DNA of 64,000 nucleotides. Source: Proteobacteria bacterium DTSAM18. GTDB taxonomy: Bacteria; Myxococcota_A; UBA796; GCA-2862545. How positions within the stretch are numbered: position 1 is the stretch's first letter; every line of letters starts with the position of its first letter. A model generated the notes under the pieces. That model saw nothing but the letters and a program-made list of their open reading frames with translations. It was not told where the DNA came from and made no database searches. Shown one piece after another: positions 1 to 8,435 of the stretch. Both the position numbers and the translations under genes were made by a program. The stretch is taken from contig JARACJ010000007.1 of the NCBI GenBank assembly GCA_028767165.1, positions 62,001-126,000 of the forward strand, written 5' to 3'.

Positions 1-1
1 C

Positions 2-643
2 CGCGACGAGCAGGGACCCACCCGCAGGGTACGGCTTCCCGGCCCGGCGTTCGTGGTGCACTTCTCGAACGCCTTCGAGCGCGGCGGGGACGTCGTCGTC
101 GATGCCTGCATCTTCCACGACTTCACGTTCGGCGAGGAGTTCGGCTACACCGGCCCCCGCACGCCGTTCGATCCGAGCCTGCCGGAGGTGCGTGGAGCCC
201 AGAGCTTCTACCGGATCACGATTCCCGAGGGGGCTGACGAGGCCACGTGGGAGAAGCTCGTGCCCCACGGTGTCGACTTCCCGCGCATCCACCCCGACCA
301 CGAGGGGCGCGACACGCCGTACATGGTGGGTGCATGCCGGGCCGACACCCGTTTCAGCGATCCCTTCGACAGCATCCTGCGGGTCGATCTGACGGCGCCG
401 GGCAGCGAGCCCGTGTTGTGGACGGCCGAAGATGACGTCTTCGTGGGGGAGCCCGTGATCGCGCCGGGACGGGACGGAGAGCCCGATCACGTGCTCGTCA
501 TCCTGTCGGACGGGCAGCGGGAGCGCTCCACGCTGGCCATCCTGCGCGCCGACGACCTCGCGGCCGGGCCCGTGGCCCGTGTGAGGCTGCCGCTGCTCCC
601 CGTGGCCTTCCACGGGGACTGGGATCCCGTCGGGGTGGGGTGA
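2..643 (+). CDS. Carotenoid oxygenase (RPE65/CCD family), C-terminal part
   Basis: The reading frame is open from the window edge, so the 5' end is missing and 213 residues are visible. The piece carries two hallmarks of the iron-dependent carotenoid cleavage dioxygenase family. One is the VHFSNAFE-type strand near residue 20, whose His is an iron ligand. The other is the C-terminal FHGDW motif, which gives the last of the four His ligands. The family cleaves conjugated double bonds of carotenoids or apocarotenoids with O2. A GTG at 53 could be mistaken for the start, but coding character continues upstream of it. Substrate cannot be inferred. It converges on the DoxX-like gene, with 12 bases between the two stops. 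Confidence 0.85.
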   Translation, partial: RDEQGPTRRVRLPGPAFVVHFSNAFERGGDVVVDACIFHDFTFGEEFGYTGPRTPFDPSLPEVRGAQSFYRITIPEGADEATWEKLVPHGVDFPRIHPDHEGRDTPYMVGACRADTRFSDPFDSILRVDLTAPGSEPVLWTAEDDVFVGEPVIAPGRDGEPDHVLVILSDGQRERSTLAILRADDLAAGPVARVRLPLLPVAFHGDWDPVGVG

Positions 644-655
644 GGGGGCTGCCCC

Positions 656-1057
656 TCACTTGGCCGCGGCCGCCTGCAGGACGGGCACCTGGGCAGAAGT
701 CGGGCGCAGGGACCAGCTCACGGCCAGCAGGCCCAGCATCACCAGGGGCGGCATCATGCCCTGGGCGCCGTCGCCGAGGGCGGCGTGGGACCACGCGGCG
801 CCGGTGAAGGTGAAGAAGAAGCCGGCGTAGGCGAGCTCCTTGATGCGACCGAGGATGCCGCCGAAGGCCGGGGTCAGCAGGGCCAGGGCGCCGAGCAGCT
901 TCCAGGTGCCGAGGATGGTGAGGAAGTACAGCGGGTAGCCCAGGTGGTCGTGCATGGCCTCGTTCATCTGGCCCGTCAGGTACATGAAGGCCGAGGCGGT
1001 GTTGCCGAGTGCGACGAGGGCGGTGGTCAGCCAGAAGGCGATGGTGCGTGCGTTCAT
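656..1057 (-). CDS. DoxX-like small membrane protein
   Basis: This 133-residue protein has four predicted hydrophobic helices and the DoxX_2-like layout: an N-terminal helix, then a WKLLGALALL-type second helix, then AYAGFFFTFTGA. Family members are inner-membrane proteins of unclear role, often near stress or quinone-related genes. The start at 1057 was chosen over the longer frame to 1096 because AGGAGCTGTCCC lies directly upstream. It is transcribed divergently from a LysR regulator, with 119 bases between the starts. That is the usual arrangement for a LysR protein and its target, so regulation by that protein is inferred. Confidence 0.8.
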   Translation of the reverse strand: MNARTIAFWLTTALVALGNTASAFMYLTGQMNEAMHDHLGYPLYFLTILGTWKLLGALALLTPAFGGILGRIKELAYAGFFFTFTGAAWSHAALGDGAQGMMPPLVMLGLLAVSWSLRPTSAQVPVLQAAAAK

Positions 1058-1088
1058 GGGACAGCTCCTGTGGAACGGGTGGTGTCGT

Positions 1089-1100
1089 GTCCACATGGAC
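1089..1100. promoter_or_regulatory. Candidate operator: perfect inverted repeat in the DoxX/LysR intergenic region
   Basis: The sequence GTCCA-CA-TGGAC is a perfect 5-bp inverted repeat 31 bases upstream of the DoxX-like start. A further TGGACACA occurs at 1161-1168, close to the LysR start. LysR proteins bind dyad sites in such divergent regions. The repeat is short, so this is only a candidate. Confidence 0.3.
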
Positions 1101-1176
1101 GATCTACGGTCCGTTCACCCGTGTTACAAGTCATGAGTGCAGAGCATCATCTGCTCATTTTGGACACAGGTGGAGC

Positions 1177-2091
1177 ATGGCCGATACCGAAGGGTTCGAG
1201 GAGTTCGTCGCCATCGTCGACGAGGGGAGCGTGTCCGCGGCGGCGCGTGTCCTGGGCGTGCCCCGCGCCACCCTCTCCAGGCGCCTCGCTGCCCTGGAGG
1301 ACGACCTCGGGGTGCGGCTGATCCACCGTTCCACCCGCTCCATGACCCTCACGCGGGCAGGGGCGACCCTGTACCGCAGGGCACGACGGGTGGTCGACGA
1401 GGCCCGCGCAGCCCGGGCGGAGGTCACCCGACTGGACGAGACCCCACGGGGGCTGCTGCGGGTCTCCCTGCCGACCGGGCAGGACGACTCCTTGTTCATG
1501 GGCCGGATGATCTCCGAATTCGCCCGCACCTACCCGGACGTCATCCTGGAGGTGCTGTCCACGGCACGCTTCGTGGATCTGGTGGCGGAGAACGTGGACG
1601 TCGCGCTGCGTGGGGGCGTGCCCCGGGAGGACGGCTACATCTCCCGCATCCTGTGGCGGAACCACACCGGTGCGGTGGCCACCCCGGAGCTGTTGGCGGA
1701 GGTGGGCACGCCCACCACGCGGGAGGAGCTGTCGAAGATGCCCTGCCTGGTGGGGTTCGGCGGCGACACCACACCCCAGCGGGCCTGGCCCCTGCTGGAC
1801 GGAGGCACGGTCCGGGTGCGTCGGGCCATGGCGGCCAACGGCCTCGCGATGCAGCGCTACCTGGTGTTGCAGGGGCACGGCGTCGGTCTGCTTCCGCTGG
1901 AGGTCGTGCACGACGATCTGCGGGCCGGGCGGCTCGTGCGGGTGCTGCCCGACGAGGTGGGTGCGCGGTCGATGCTCCGCCTCGTCTATGTGGAGAGGGC
2001 GTTCCTCGACCCCAAGGTGAAGGCCTTCCTCGACCACGCCACGGCGTTCTTCAAGACCCACGAGCCGCTGGAGCTGATGGGACGGGTGTAG
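1177..2091 (+). CDS. LysR-family transcriptional regulator
   Basis: This 304-residue protein matches the usual LysR length. An N-terminal winged helix-turn-helix (about residues 5-62) includes SVSAAARVLGVPRATLSRRL, with the typical G-x-x-L-x-x-R-x-x-R run after it. It is followed by a two-lobe periplasmic-binding-like effector domain (about 90-290). The start ATG at 1177 is preceded by GGTGGAG at suitable distance; longer in-frame starts upstream lack such a site and would run through the promoter region. It is divergent from the DoxX-like gene, its most likely target. The inducer is unknown. Confidence 0.93.
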   Translation: MADTEGFEEFVAIVDEGSVSAAARVLGVPRATLSRRLAALEDDLGVRLIHRSTRSMTLTRAGATLYRRARRVVDEARAARAEVTRLDETPRGLLRVSLPTGQDDSLFMGRMISEFARTYPDVILEVLSTARFVDLVAENVDVALRGGVPREDGYISRILWRNHTGAVATPELLAEVGTPTTREELSKMPCLVGFGGDTTPQRAWPLLDGGTVRVRRAMAANGLAMQRYLVLQGHGVGLLPLEVVHDDLRAGRLVRVLPDEVGARSMLRLVYVERAFLDPKVKAFLDHATAFFKTHEPLELMGRV

Positions 2092-2256
2092 CGGGCCGTG
2101 CGCGTCGCTCCGGGCGAGCGGCCGTCCTTCGGACGTCCGGACGCCCCGCTCGCAGCCCGCCCTGGTGGGGGCACTGAAAAAGGCCACCGTGGTCATGGGC
2201 GAGGGGATTGGCAGGTATCTCGCGGATTCCGCGTGCGGCTTCGCCGCCCGCTGCCG

Positions 2257-2330
<74 letters not shown>

Positions 2331-2457
2331 GGGCCGTCTCCATACCCGGCGGGTACCGTGGCGTGCAAGGGAATCGGAACGGGCTGTTGCGTGGCCAGCG
2401 CGCCCTGTGAGGGTTAGACGGCCGTTTGTGTGGTCGCTACCGACCGAAGGAGGTTGC

Positions 2458-2712
2458 GTGTTCGCAGCGGAGAAGATCAAGGAGATCCTCGAGGGCGCCC
2501 TGCCCGAGTGTGAGGCGCGCGTCCGCGACGACGCCAACGACGGAGAGCACTTCTCCGCCGAGGTCACCTCCAGTGCCTTCGAAGGCAAGTCCATGATCGC
2601 GCAGCACCGCCTCGTGTACGGCGCCCTGGGCGATCACATGAAGAGCGACATCCACGCCCTCGCCCTTCGCACCTACCCCCCCGCCCGCTGGCCCTACAGC
2701 AAGGAGGCATGA
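2458..2712 (+). CDS. BolA/IbaG-family protein
   Basis: This 84-residue protein matches the BolA fold: an N-terminal amphipathic helix, then a strand pair, then a C-terminal half with the invariant His in DIHALALRT, the ligand used with glutaredoxin-bound iron-sulfur clusters. The GTG start at 2458 is set by a strong GAAGGAGG four bases upstream. The stop overlaps the start region of a CGFS glutaredoxin gene. BolA and monothiol Grx proteins form 2Fe-2S-bridged heterodimers in Fe-S trafficking and iron sensing, so this is a two-gene functional unit. It could also be called an IbaG-type protein. Confidence 0.9.
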   Translation: MFAAEKIKEILEGALPECEARVRDDANDGEHFSAEVTSSAFEGKSMIAQHRLVYGALGDHMKSDIHALALRTYPPARWPYSKEA

Positions 2713-3032
2713 TGTCCGACGCCGTGCAGCAGCGTATCGACGAGCTGGTGAAGAACAACGATGTGGTCCTCTTCATGAAGGGCACCGCCGACTTCCCCCA
2801 GTGTGGCTTCTCCATGCGGGCCGTCCAGATCCTCCGTGCCCTCGGCACCCCCTTCGTCGACGTGAACGTCCTCGAGGACTTCGAGATCCGCCAGGGCATC
2901 AAGACCTACTCCGACTGGCCCACCATCCCGCAGCTCTACATCAAGGGCGAGTTCGTGGGTGGCTCCGACATCATGATGCAGATGTGGGAATCTGGCGCAC
3001 TTCAGGAGATGTTCGGGGCAGCCGACTCCTGA
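2712..3032 (+). CDS. grxD: Monothiol glutaredoxin, Grx4 family
   Basis: This 106-residue protein carries the diagnostic CGFS active site (Cys31) preceded by VVLFMKGTADFPQ. It also has the WPTIPQLYI cis-Pro segment and the GGSDI glutathione-binding motif, all typical of Grx4-type glutaredoxins that carry and transfer 2Fe-2S clusters. ATG codons occur at 2709 and 2712; AAGGAGG at 2701-2707 is better spaced for 2712. It is translationally coupled to the bolA-like gene, its known protein partner. A strong intrinsic terminator follows at 3061. Confidence 0.95.
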   Translation: MSDAVQQRIDELVKNNDVVLFMKGTADFPQCGFSMRAVQILRALGTPFVDVNVLEDFEIRQGIKTYSDWPTIPQLYIKGEFVGGSDIMMQMWESGALQEMFGAADS

Positions 3033-3059
3033 TCGTCCCGTCAGATCCTGTCGACTTTC

Positions 3060-3085
3060 ACCCAGGTCCGGCACCTGGGTTTTTT
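3060..3085 (+). terminator. Rho-independent terminator after bolA-grxD
   Basis: CCCAGGT and ACCTGGG form a 7-bp stem with a 5-nt loop, followed by six T residues. It lies 28 bases after the glutaredoxin stop. Confidence 0.85.
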
Positions 3086-3178
3086 CTTTGCAGCCACCTT
3101 GCCACCAGAGGTCTTTGGCGGGTGAGAGCGCGGCGCAGGCGTGCTATGGGGCGCGGTGCTTGGAGGTAAGGTTTGGGC

Positions 3179-6133
3179 ATGGAGACGATGCTGACCGAGG
3201 TGCGTTCGCAGGCGGCGCCCAGGGTCTGGGCTGCCGCTGTCAAGCTCGCACGGGAGGGCGCCGTCCAGGGCGTGGGCCGCTCCGACGACGAGATCAAGCT
3301 TCAGGTGAAGACCCGCGCGCGGCCGCGGCCGTTCGAGGTCTTCCTGTGGCCCGACGAGGCCGACTCCGGTTGTGACTGCGGTCAGCCGGAGCCGTGTGTG
3401 CACGTGTGTGCGGCGGTCATCGCCACCAACAAGGGTCTCAAGGTGGGGCAGGAGCTCCCCCAGCAGGCCGACCGGTTCAAGGTCACGCTGCGCTACGAGT
3501 TCACCAAGGTCGGTCCTCGGCTGTCCCTGGTGCGCAAGGTGGTGCGTCCCGATGGTCGCACCGAGCCCCTCAAGGGCATCCTCGCCGAGTCCAACCTGTT
3601 CGCCACCCGCGGTGATGCCCACGCCGAGCGCCTCCTGCTCAACTACCACGGCGGGCCCCTCGAAGAGGAGAAGCTGCGGCGGCTGCTGGTCTTCCTCGAG
3701 GGCAAGGGCGACGCCACCCTCGATGGCAAGCCCATCAAGCTGTCGGCCAAGCCCGTCAAGTTCGTGGTCAAGGTCAAGGACGAAGGCACCGAGGCCTTCC
3801 GCGTGGGAGTGTACCGCCCCGCCGGTCTGGAGGCCCTGTTCCTCGGCGCGGCCCTGAAGAACAACACGCTGCACCCCACCTCCTACGGTGAGCTCCCGGC
3901 CGCCGAGCGCAAGGCCCTGCACCCCCGGCGCGACGATCGGGTCTTCGGCATGGCCAAGGCCAGCTGGCTGGTGGCCGAGTACATCCCCCGGCTGCGCACC
4001 TTCGAGCTGCCCGTCGTCATCGACACCAAGCGCCTGCCGGATGCCGGCGATCTGGTGCCCCGGGTCGTCGTCGACATCTCCGAGGGCTCCAGCGGCCTGA
4101 AGGTCCGCCCGGATGTCGTGTACGGCAACCCGCCCATCGCCCGGGTCCGAGGCGGCACCCTGCAGAAGCTCGGCGCCGTCGTGCCCGGACGGGATCTCGC
4201 GGCCGAGCGCCGCGTGTCCCAGGAGTTCCAGGATCGCACCGGCCTCGCCGTGGGCTTCGAGCGCATGCTCGCCCCCGACAAGGCGGCCGAGTTCCTCACC
4301 GAGGAGCTTCCGGCCCTCGGCGTGGAGATCATGGGCCACGTCGACGTCTCCCGCTTCGAGGTCGCCCGCGACGAGGTCCGGCCGATCATCCACGTGAGCG
4401 ACGAGCCCCTCAAGTCCGGCATGGACCACAGCGGTTTCCGCCTCGACGTCTCCTTCCGCACCGAGCACGGTGAGGCCGCGCCCATGGAGGTCATCCGGGC
4501 CTGGCGTACCGGCCGCTCCCTCGTGCCCCTGCTCGACGGTGGCTACGCGCCCCTGCCCGTCACGTGGCTCAAGGAGCACGGAACCCTGCTGCAGGAGCTC
4601 CTCGAGGCCCGCGACGCCAAGGGGCACGTGCACCGCAACGCCACCGCCGCGCTGGTCGAGCTGCTGGAAGACACCGACGCCGACGTCCCGCCGGACCTCG
4701 ACAAGCTGCGCCACTTCCTCGAAGCGGGCGAGGGCCTGCCCGAGGCGCCGCTGCCCAACGGCTTCAACGCCGAGCTGCGCCCCTACCAGCTCATCGGCTT
4801 CCGCTGGCTGCGCTTCCTGCAGGACATGGAGCTCAACGGCGTCCTGGCCGACGACATGGGTCTCGGCAAGACCGTCCAGGCCCTCGCGAGCATCGCCTCC
4901 ACCAAGGGCCGCTCCCTCGTCGTGGCCCCCACCTCCGTGCTTCCGAACTGGAAGCGCGAGGCGGAGCGCTTCCTGCCCGGCGTGAAGGTCAACCTGTACC
5001 ACGGTGCCGGTCGCAAGCTCGACAAGCGATCCAAGATCACGCTCACCTCCTACGCGCTGCTCCGGCTCGATCTGGCCCAGCTGCGGGAGCAGGAGTGGGC
5101 CTACCTCGTCCTCGACGAAGCCCAGGCGATCAAGAACCCCGACTCCCAGACCTCCCGCGCCGCCTTCGCCGTGCCCTCCACGCACCGGCTGGCGCTCACG
5201 GGTACCCCCGTCGAGAACCGCCTCGAGGAGCTGTGGAGCCTGTTCCGCTTCCTCATGCCCGGCCTGCTCGGCAGCAAGACCACCTTCCGCGATCGCTTCG
5301 TCCGTCCCATCGAGAACGGCGAGAACGGTGCCCAGAAGGCACTGCAGAAGCGTGTGCGGCCCTACGTGCTGCGCCGCCTGAAGCGTCAGGTGGCCGACGA
5401 CCTGCCGGCCCTGACCGACATCGTCATCCGCTGCGAGATGACCAACGCCCAGCGTCGGGTCTACGAGACGGTCCGCCAGTCGGCCCGTCGCGACGTCATG
5501 GAGGCACTGCAGGAGACCGGCGGTCGCTACCACATGCAGGTGCTCGAGGCGCTGCTGCGCATGCGCCAGGCCTGCTGTGATCCGGCGCTCGTCCCGGGCC
5601 TCGAGGACTCCGACGTCGGTTCCTCCAAGCTCGACAAGCTCGAGGAGCTGCTGGTGGATCTGGTGTCCGAGGGGCACAAGGCGCTGGTCTTCTCCCAGTG
5701 GACCAGCCTCCTGGATCGCGTCCAGCCTCGTCTCGACGCCCTCGACATCCCCTGGATCCGCCTCGATGGATCCACCAGGGATCGCCAGGCCCTGATCGAC
5801 AAGTTCCAGGATCCCGATGGTCCTCCGGTCTTCCTGCTCTCCCTCAAGGCGGGTGGTACCGGTCTGAACCTCACGGCCGCCGACTACGTCATCCACCTCG
5901 ACCCCTGGTGGAACCCGGCGGTGCAGCAGCAGGCCACCGACCGTGCCCACCGTATCGGTCAGACCCGACCCGTCGTCTCCTGTCGCCTCATCGCCCAGGA
6001 CTCGGTGGAGGAGCGCATCCTCGAGCTGCAGGACGCCAAGAAGGCCCTGGCCGACGCCGCCCTCGGTGAGTCCGCGGGTCTGCTCAAGAGCCTGTCCATC
6101 GACGAGCTCCGGGCCCTGTTCGACGACCTCTGA
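3179..6133 (+). CDS. SWIM zinc-finger SNF2-family helicase
   Basis: This 984-residue protein starts with a SWIM-type zinc finger (C65-x-C67 ... C73-x-H75). A long middle region follows, then a SNF2 ATPase core. Motif I DDMGLGKT is near residue 558, motif II DEAQ near 646, and LTGTPVENR follows. The C-terminal lobe has LSLKAGGTGLNLT and DRAHRIGQTRPV. Bacterial members are thought to translocate on double-stranded DNA and remodel DNA- or RNA-polymerase-bound complexes. ATG 3179 was chosen; a TTG at 3173 is better spaced from GGAGGT at 3162-3167 and would add two residues. It appears to be a single-gene unit. Confidence 0.93.
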   Translation: METMLTEVRSQAAPRVWAAAVKLAREGAVQGVGRSDDEIKLQVKTRARPRPFEVFLWPDEADSGCDCGQPEPCVHVCAAVIATNKGLKVGQELPQQADRFKVTLRYEFTKVGPRLSLVRKVVRPDGRTEPLKGILAESNLFATRGDAHAERLLLNYHGGPLEEEKLRRLLVFLEGKGDATLDGKPIKLSAKPVKFVVKVKDEGTEAFRVGVYRPAGLEALFLGAALKNNTLHPTSYGELPAAERKALHPRRDDRVFGMAKASWLVAEYIPRLRTFELPVVIDTKRLPDAGDLVPRVVVDISEGSSGLKVRPDVVYGNPPIARVRGGTLQKLGAVVPGRDLAAERRVSQEFQDRTGLAVGFERMLAPDKAAEFLTEELPALGVEIMGHVDVSRFEVARDEVRPIIHVSDEPLKSGMDHSGFRLDVSFRTEHGEAAPMEVIRAWRTGRSLVPLLDGGYAPLPVTWLKEHGTLLQELLEARDAKGHVHRNATAALVELLEDTDADVPPDLDKLRHFLEAGEGLPEAPLPNGFNAELRPYQLIGFRWLRFLQDMELNGVLADDMGLGKTVQALASIASTKGRSLVVAPTSVLPNWKREAERFLPGVKVNLYHGAGRKLDKRSKITLTSYALLRLDLAQLREQEWAYLVLDEAQAIKNPDSQTSRAAFAVPSTHRLALTGTPVENRLEELWSLFRFLMPGLLGSKTTFRDRFVRPIENGENGAQKALQKRVRPYVLRRLKRQVADDLPALTDIVIRCEMTNAQRRVYETVRQSARRDVMEALQETGGRYHMQVLEALLRMRQACCDPALVPGLEDSDVGSSKLDKLEELLVDLVSEGHKALVFSQWTSLLDRVQPRLDALDIPWIRLDGSTRDRQALIDKFQDPDGPPVFLLSLKAGGTGLNLTAADYVIHLDPWWNPAVQQQATDRAHRIGQTRPVVSCRLIAQDSVEERILELQDAKKALADAALGESAGLLKSLSIDELRALFDDL

Positions 6134-6195
6134 TCGGGCTGGGTGGCGGGGGCGGCTTGCTGTATGCTGCCCCCGAGCCGCCCTCGGAGCTTGCC

Positions 6196-7131
6196 GTGAC
6201 CTCGCCCTCCCGTCGCTGGAACCTGTTCGTCGCCCTGTTGTTCACCTTCTCGGTGATCACCCTGGGCGGCGTGCTGCAGCTGTGGTCCGTCGTCCATGGC
6301 CAGCTCGACGAGGGCGAGGACGAAGACGATCTTCGCACGGTCGTGGTGGCAGCCCGGGATCTGCAGGCAGGTGAGACCATCTCCCTCGTGGATCTGCAGC
6401 TCGTGGAGGTGCCGGAGGCGATGCTCCCGTCGCACCACGACGAGGAGGCCGGCATCGACTGGAAGGTCGTGCCGTTCACCGAGCTCGACGACGTGGTGGG
6501 TCTGCGTCCCCGTCTTCCGATCCTCGAGGGGGAACTCATCCGTCCGGAGCGGCTGGCAGACGGCCACTCGGGCAAGGGCCTCAACGCGATCATCCCTGCC
6601 CGCATGAGGGCCTACTCCGTGGGCATCTCCGGCGATCGTGCCCTCGCCGGGCTCCTCCAGCCCGGGTCCACGGTCGACATCCTCGTCCAGCAGCGCAACG
6701 AGCGCGGGCGCGTGGAGACCCGACCCCTGCTCCAGCGTGTGCCGGTGGCCGCCGTGAACGCACGGCTCGAGGGCGAGGAGAAGACGGCCTCCCGGCAGAA
6801 GTCCTCTGCCTCGGTCACCTTCCTGGTCAGCCCGGAACAGGTGACGACCCTCGCGGAGCGCAGCGCGGGCTCCCTGTCCCTCGTCCTCCGCAACGGCCTC
6901 GACGGCAAGGAGGAGCTCCTCGGCGGCATGAGCGTCGACGGCTTCCGGGCCCTCTTCGCGCCCAAGCCCAAGCCCCTGCCGAAGCCGGAGGCCAGGCAGG
7001 CCCCGGCGCGGCCGAAGACCCTCGTGAAGAAGAAGGTCGAAGAGGGGGAGGTCATCATCGACGAAGGTGCGAGGGAACGGCGCTACGTCATCGAGAGCGA
7101 CACCGACGCCCCAGCAGGAGAAGACCCGTAG
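6196..7131 (+). CDS. cpaB: Flp/Tad pilus assembly protein CpaB (RcpC-like)
   Basis: This 311-residue protein has an N-terminal membrane anchor (about residues 8-30). A SAF domain (about 45-120) starts at RTVVVAARDLQAGETIS, and an RcpC/CpaB domain has MRAYSVGISGDRALAGLLQPGSTVDIL. The tail is Pro/Lys-rich. CpaB proteins stabilise the Tad pilus secretin in the periplasm. The GTG start at 6196 has GGAG six bases upstream. No other tad gene is in the window, so it is either an orphan or part of a dispersed system. Its 3' end overlaps the convergent Lnt-like gene by 44 bases. Confidence 0.82.
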   Translation: MTSPSRRWNLFVALLFTFSVITLGGVLQLWSVVHGQLDEGEDEDDLRTVVVAARDLQAGETISLVDLQLVEVPEAMLPSHHDEEAGIDWKVVPFTELDDVVGLRPRLPILEGELIRPERLADGHSGKGLNAIIPARMRAYSVGISGDRALAGLLQPGSTVDILVQQRNERGRVETRPLLQRVPVAAVNARLEGEEKTASRQKSSASVTFLVSPEQVTTLAERSAGSLSLVLRNGLDGKEELLGGMSVDGFRALFAPKPKPLPKPEARQAPARPKTLVKKKVEEGEVIIDEGARERRYVIESDTDAPAGEDP

Positions 7132-8425
7132 CCAGCGCCAGGCCGAGCCAGCGGCGGGGCAGGGAGCGGGGACGGCCGGTGGTGAAGCGGGCCTGCAGGT
7201 GTCTGGGGCGCTTCAGATCGCCCTGGTCCGAGGCGAACGGCAGGGTGCCCGAGACGACGCCGTCCGGTCGCCAGACGCCCGACCAGCCGGACTGTCCGGC
7301 CCGCACGACGGGCAGGTGGGTGTCGAGTGCGAGCAGCCGGGCCGCGAGCCAGTGCCAGCGGGCCAGGGTGGGGGTGAGCCAGGCGTCGTTCGCCTGCCAG
7401 ACCCAGGCGTCCTGGTGGGAGGGGAGAGGTCGTGGCCCGAACGCCGACCAGCCGCTGTAGCACTGCAGCACGCCGAGGTCGTGCCCACCGATGCGCAGGG
7501 TCCGGCGCCCGTCCGGACGGTGCATGGGCGGCAGCTCGACACCGGGGACGGGTCGCGGCTTGGCCAGGCGGGCAGGGGACGCGCCGGGCGACAGCCACCA
7601 GGTGGAGCCCGCGTGCACGCCGGGGGCGGAGGCGCCCAGCAGCACGTCGGTGGCGGCCGGAGCCGGCGGTGGCTCGTCGATGGGCCATGCGGACTCCCCG
7701 GTGACGACGAGGTCCACGCCGCCTCGACGGAGCAGGGGGGCCAGGGCCCGCATCCGCTCCTCGTACAGGCTGCCTCGACGGCCATCGAAGGGACCGACGT
7801 CGGAGGCGAGGAGCCGGACCGACATGGGGTCCGGGTCCCGTCCGCCCCAGGGGCCGCCCGCCAGCGCGCCGAGCCAGACGAGCAGGGCCAGGGCTCCCCG
7901 GCGCTGCCACGACACCAGGGACAGGTGCACCAGGGCACCCATGACGGTGGCGCTGCCCAGCCAGGGCAGGACGACACCGGCCCCGGGCGCGAGCGACAGG
8001 GGAAGCTGCAGCGTGACCGGCAGCAGCGTGAGCAGGGACGCCGCTCCGTGCAGGGAGGCCCACAGCAGACCCGCGGCCAGCGGCCACCGACGTCCCAGCA
8101 TCAGCGTGGCCATGAGCCCGACGGCCCACCAGGCGGACTGGGCGATTCCGAGCAGCGCCCAGCGGCCTTGCGGCAGTCCGAAGTCCACCATGACCTGGCG
8201 AAACGGCCAGACCCAGCCCCACCACCACAGGGAGGCCACCAGCAGGCACCGGCCGGCACTCGCCCGTCGGTCGTCGGTCCACAGGCCGCCGAGGAGCAGC
8301 GTGGCCCCCACGGTGAGGGCACCCCAGGTCATTTCCGGCTGGACACCGGCCCAGCAAAGGCCTAGTGCCCATGCAATGGCCCAGCGGAGGGCCTCTCGCC
8401 CTCGGGGCGGGTCAACCTTGGACAT
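7088..8425 (-). CDS. lnt: Apolipoprotein N-acyltransferase-like protein
   Basis: About 445 residues: an N-terminal block of hydrophobic helices, then a nitrilase-type domain and a final C-terminal helix, as in Lnt. The catalytic triad can be placed: Glu in VVTGESAWP, Lys in LAKPRPVPGVELP (which fits the Lnt K-x-x-LVPFGE region), and Cys in GVLQCYSGW. Lnt adds the third acyl chain to lipoproteins in the inner membrane, which fits the many lipoproteins nearby. It is somewhat shorter than E. coli Lnt (512). The start is uncertain: ATG codons at 8437 and 8425 both lack a clear ribosome site, and the former would overlap the divergent gene. Confidence 0.8.
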   Translation of the reverse strand: MSKVDPPRGREALRWAIAWALGLCWAGVQPEMTWGALTVGATLLLGGLWTDDRRASAGRCLLVASLWWWGWVWPFRQVMVDFGLPQGRWALLGIAQSAWWAVGLMATLMLGRRWPLAAGLLWASLHGAASLLTLLPVTLQLPLSLAPGAGVVLPWLGSATVMGALVHLSLVSWQRRGALALLVWLGALAGGPWGGRDPDPMSVRLLASDVGPFDGRRGSLYEERMRALAPLLRRGGVDLVVTGESAWPIDEPPPAPAATDVLLGASAPGVHAGSTWWLSPGASPARLAKPRPVPGVELPPMHRPDGRRTLRIGGHDLGVLQCYSGWSAFGPRPLPSHQDAWVWQANDAWLTPTLARWHWLAARLLALDTHLPVVRAGQSGWSGVWRPDGVVSGTLPFASDQGDLKRPRHLQARFTTGRPRSLPRRWLGLALATGLLLLGRRCRSR

Positions 8426-8435
8426 CGGGGTGGAC

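Noticed and set aside
3041-5950. Very long minus-strand open frame opposite the SNF2 helicase
   Set aside because: It is a shadow frame: composition follows the codon pattern of the plus-strand gene, which has complete helicase motifs.
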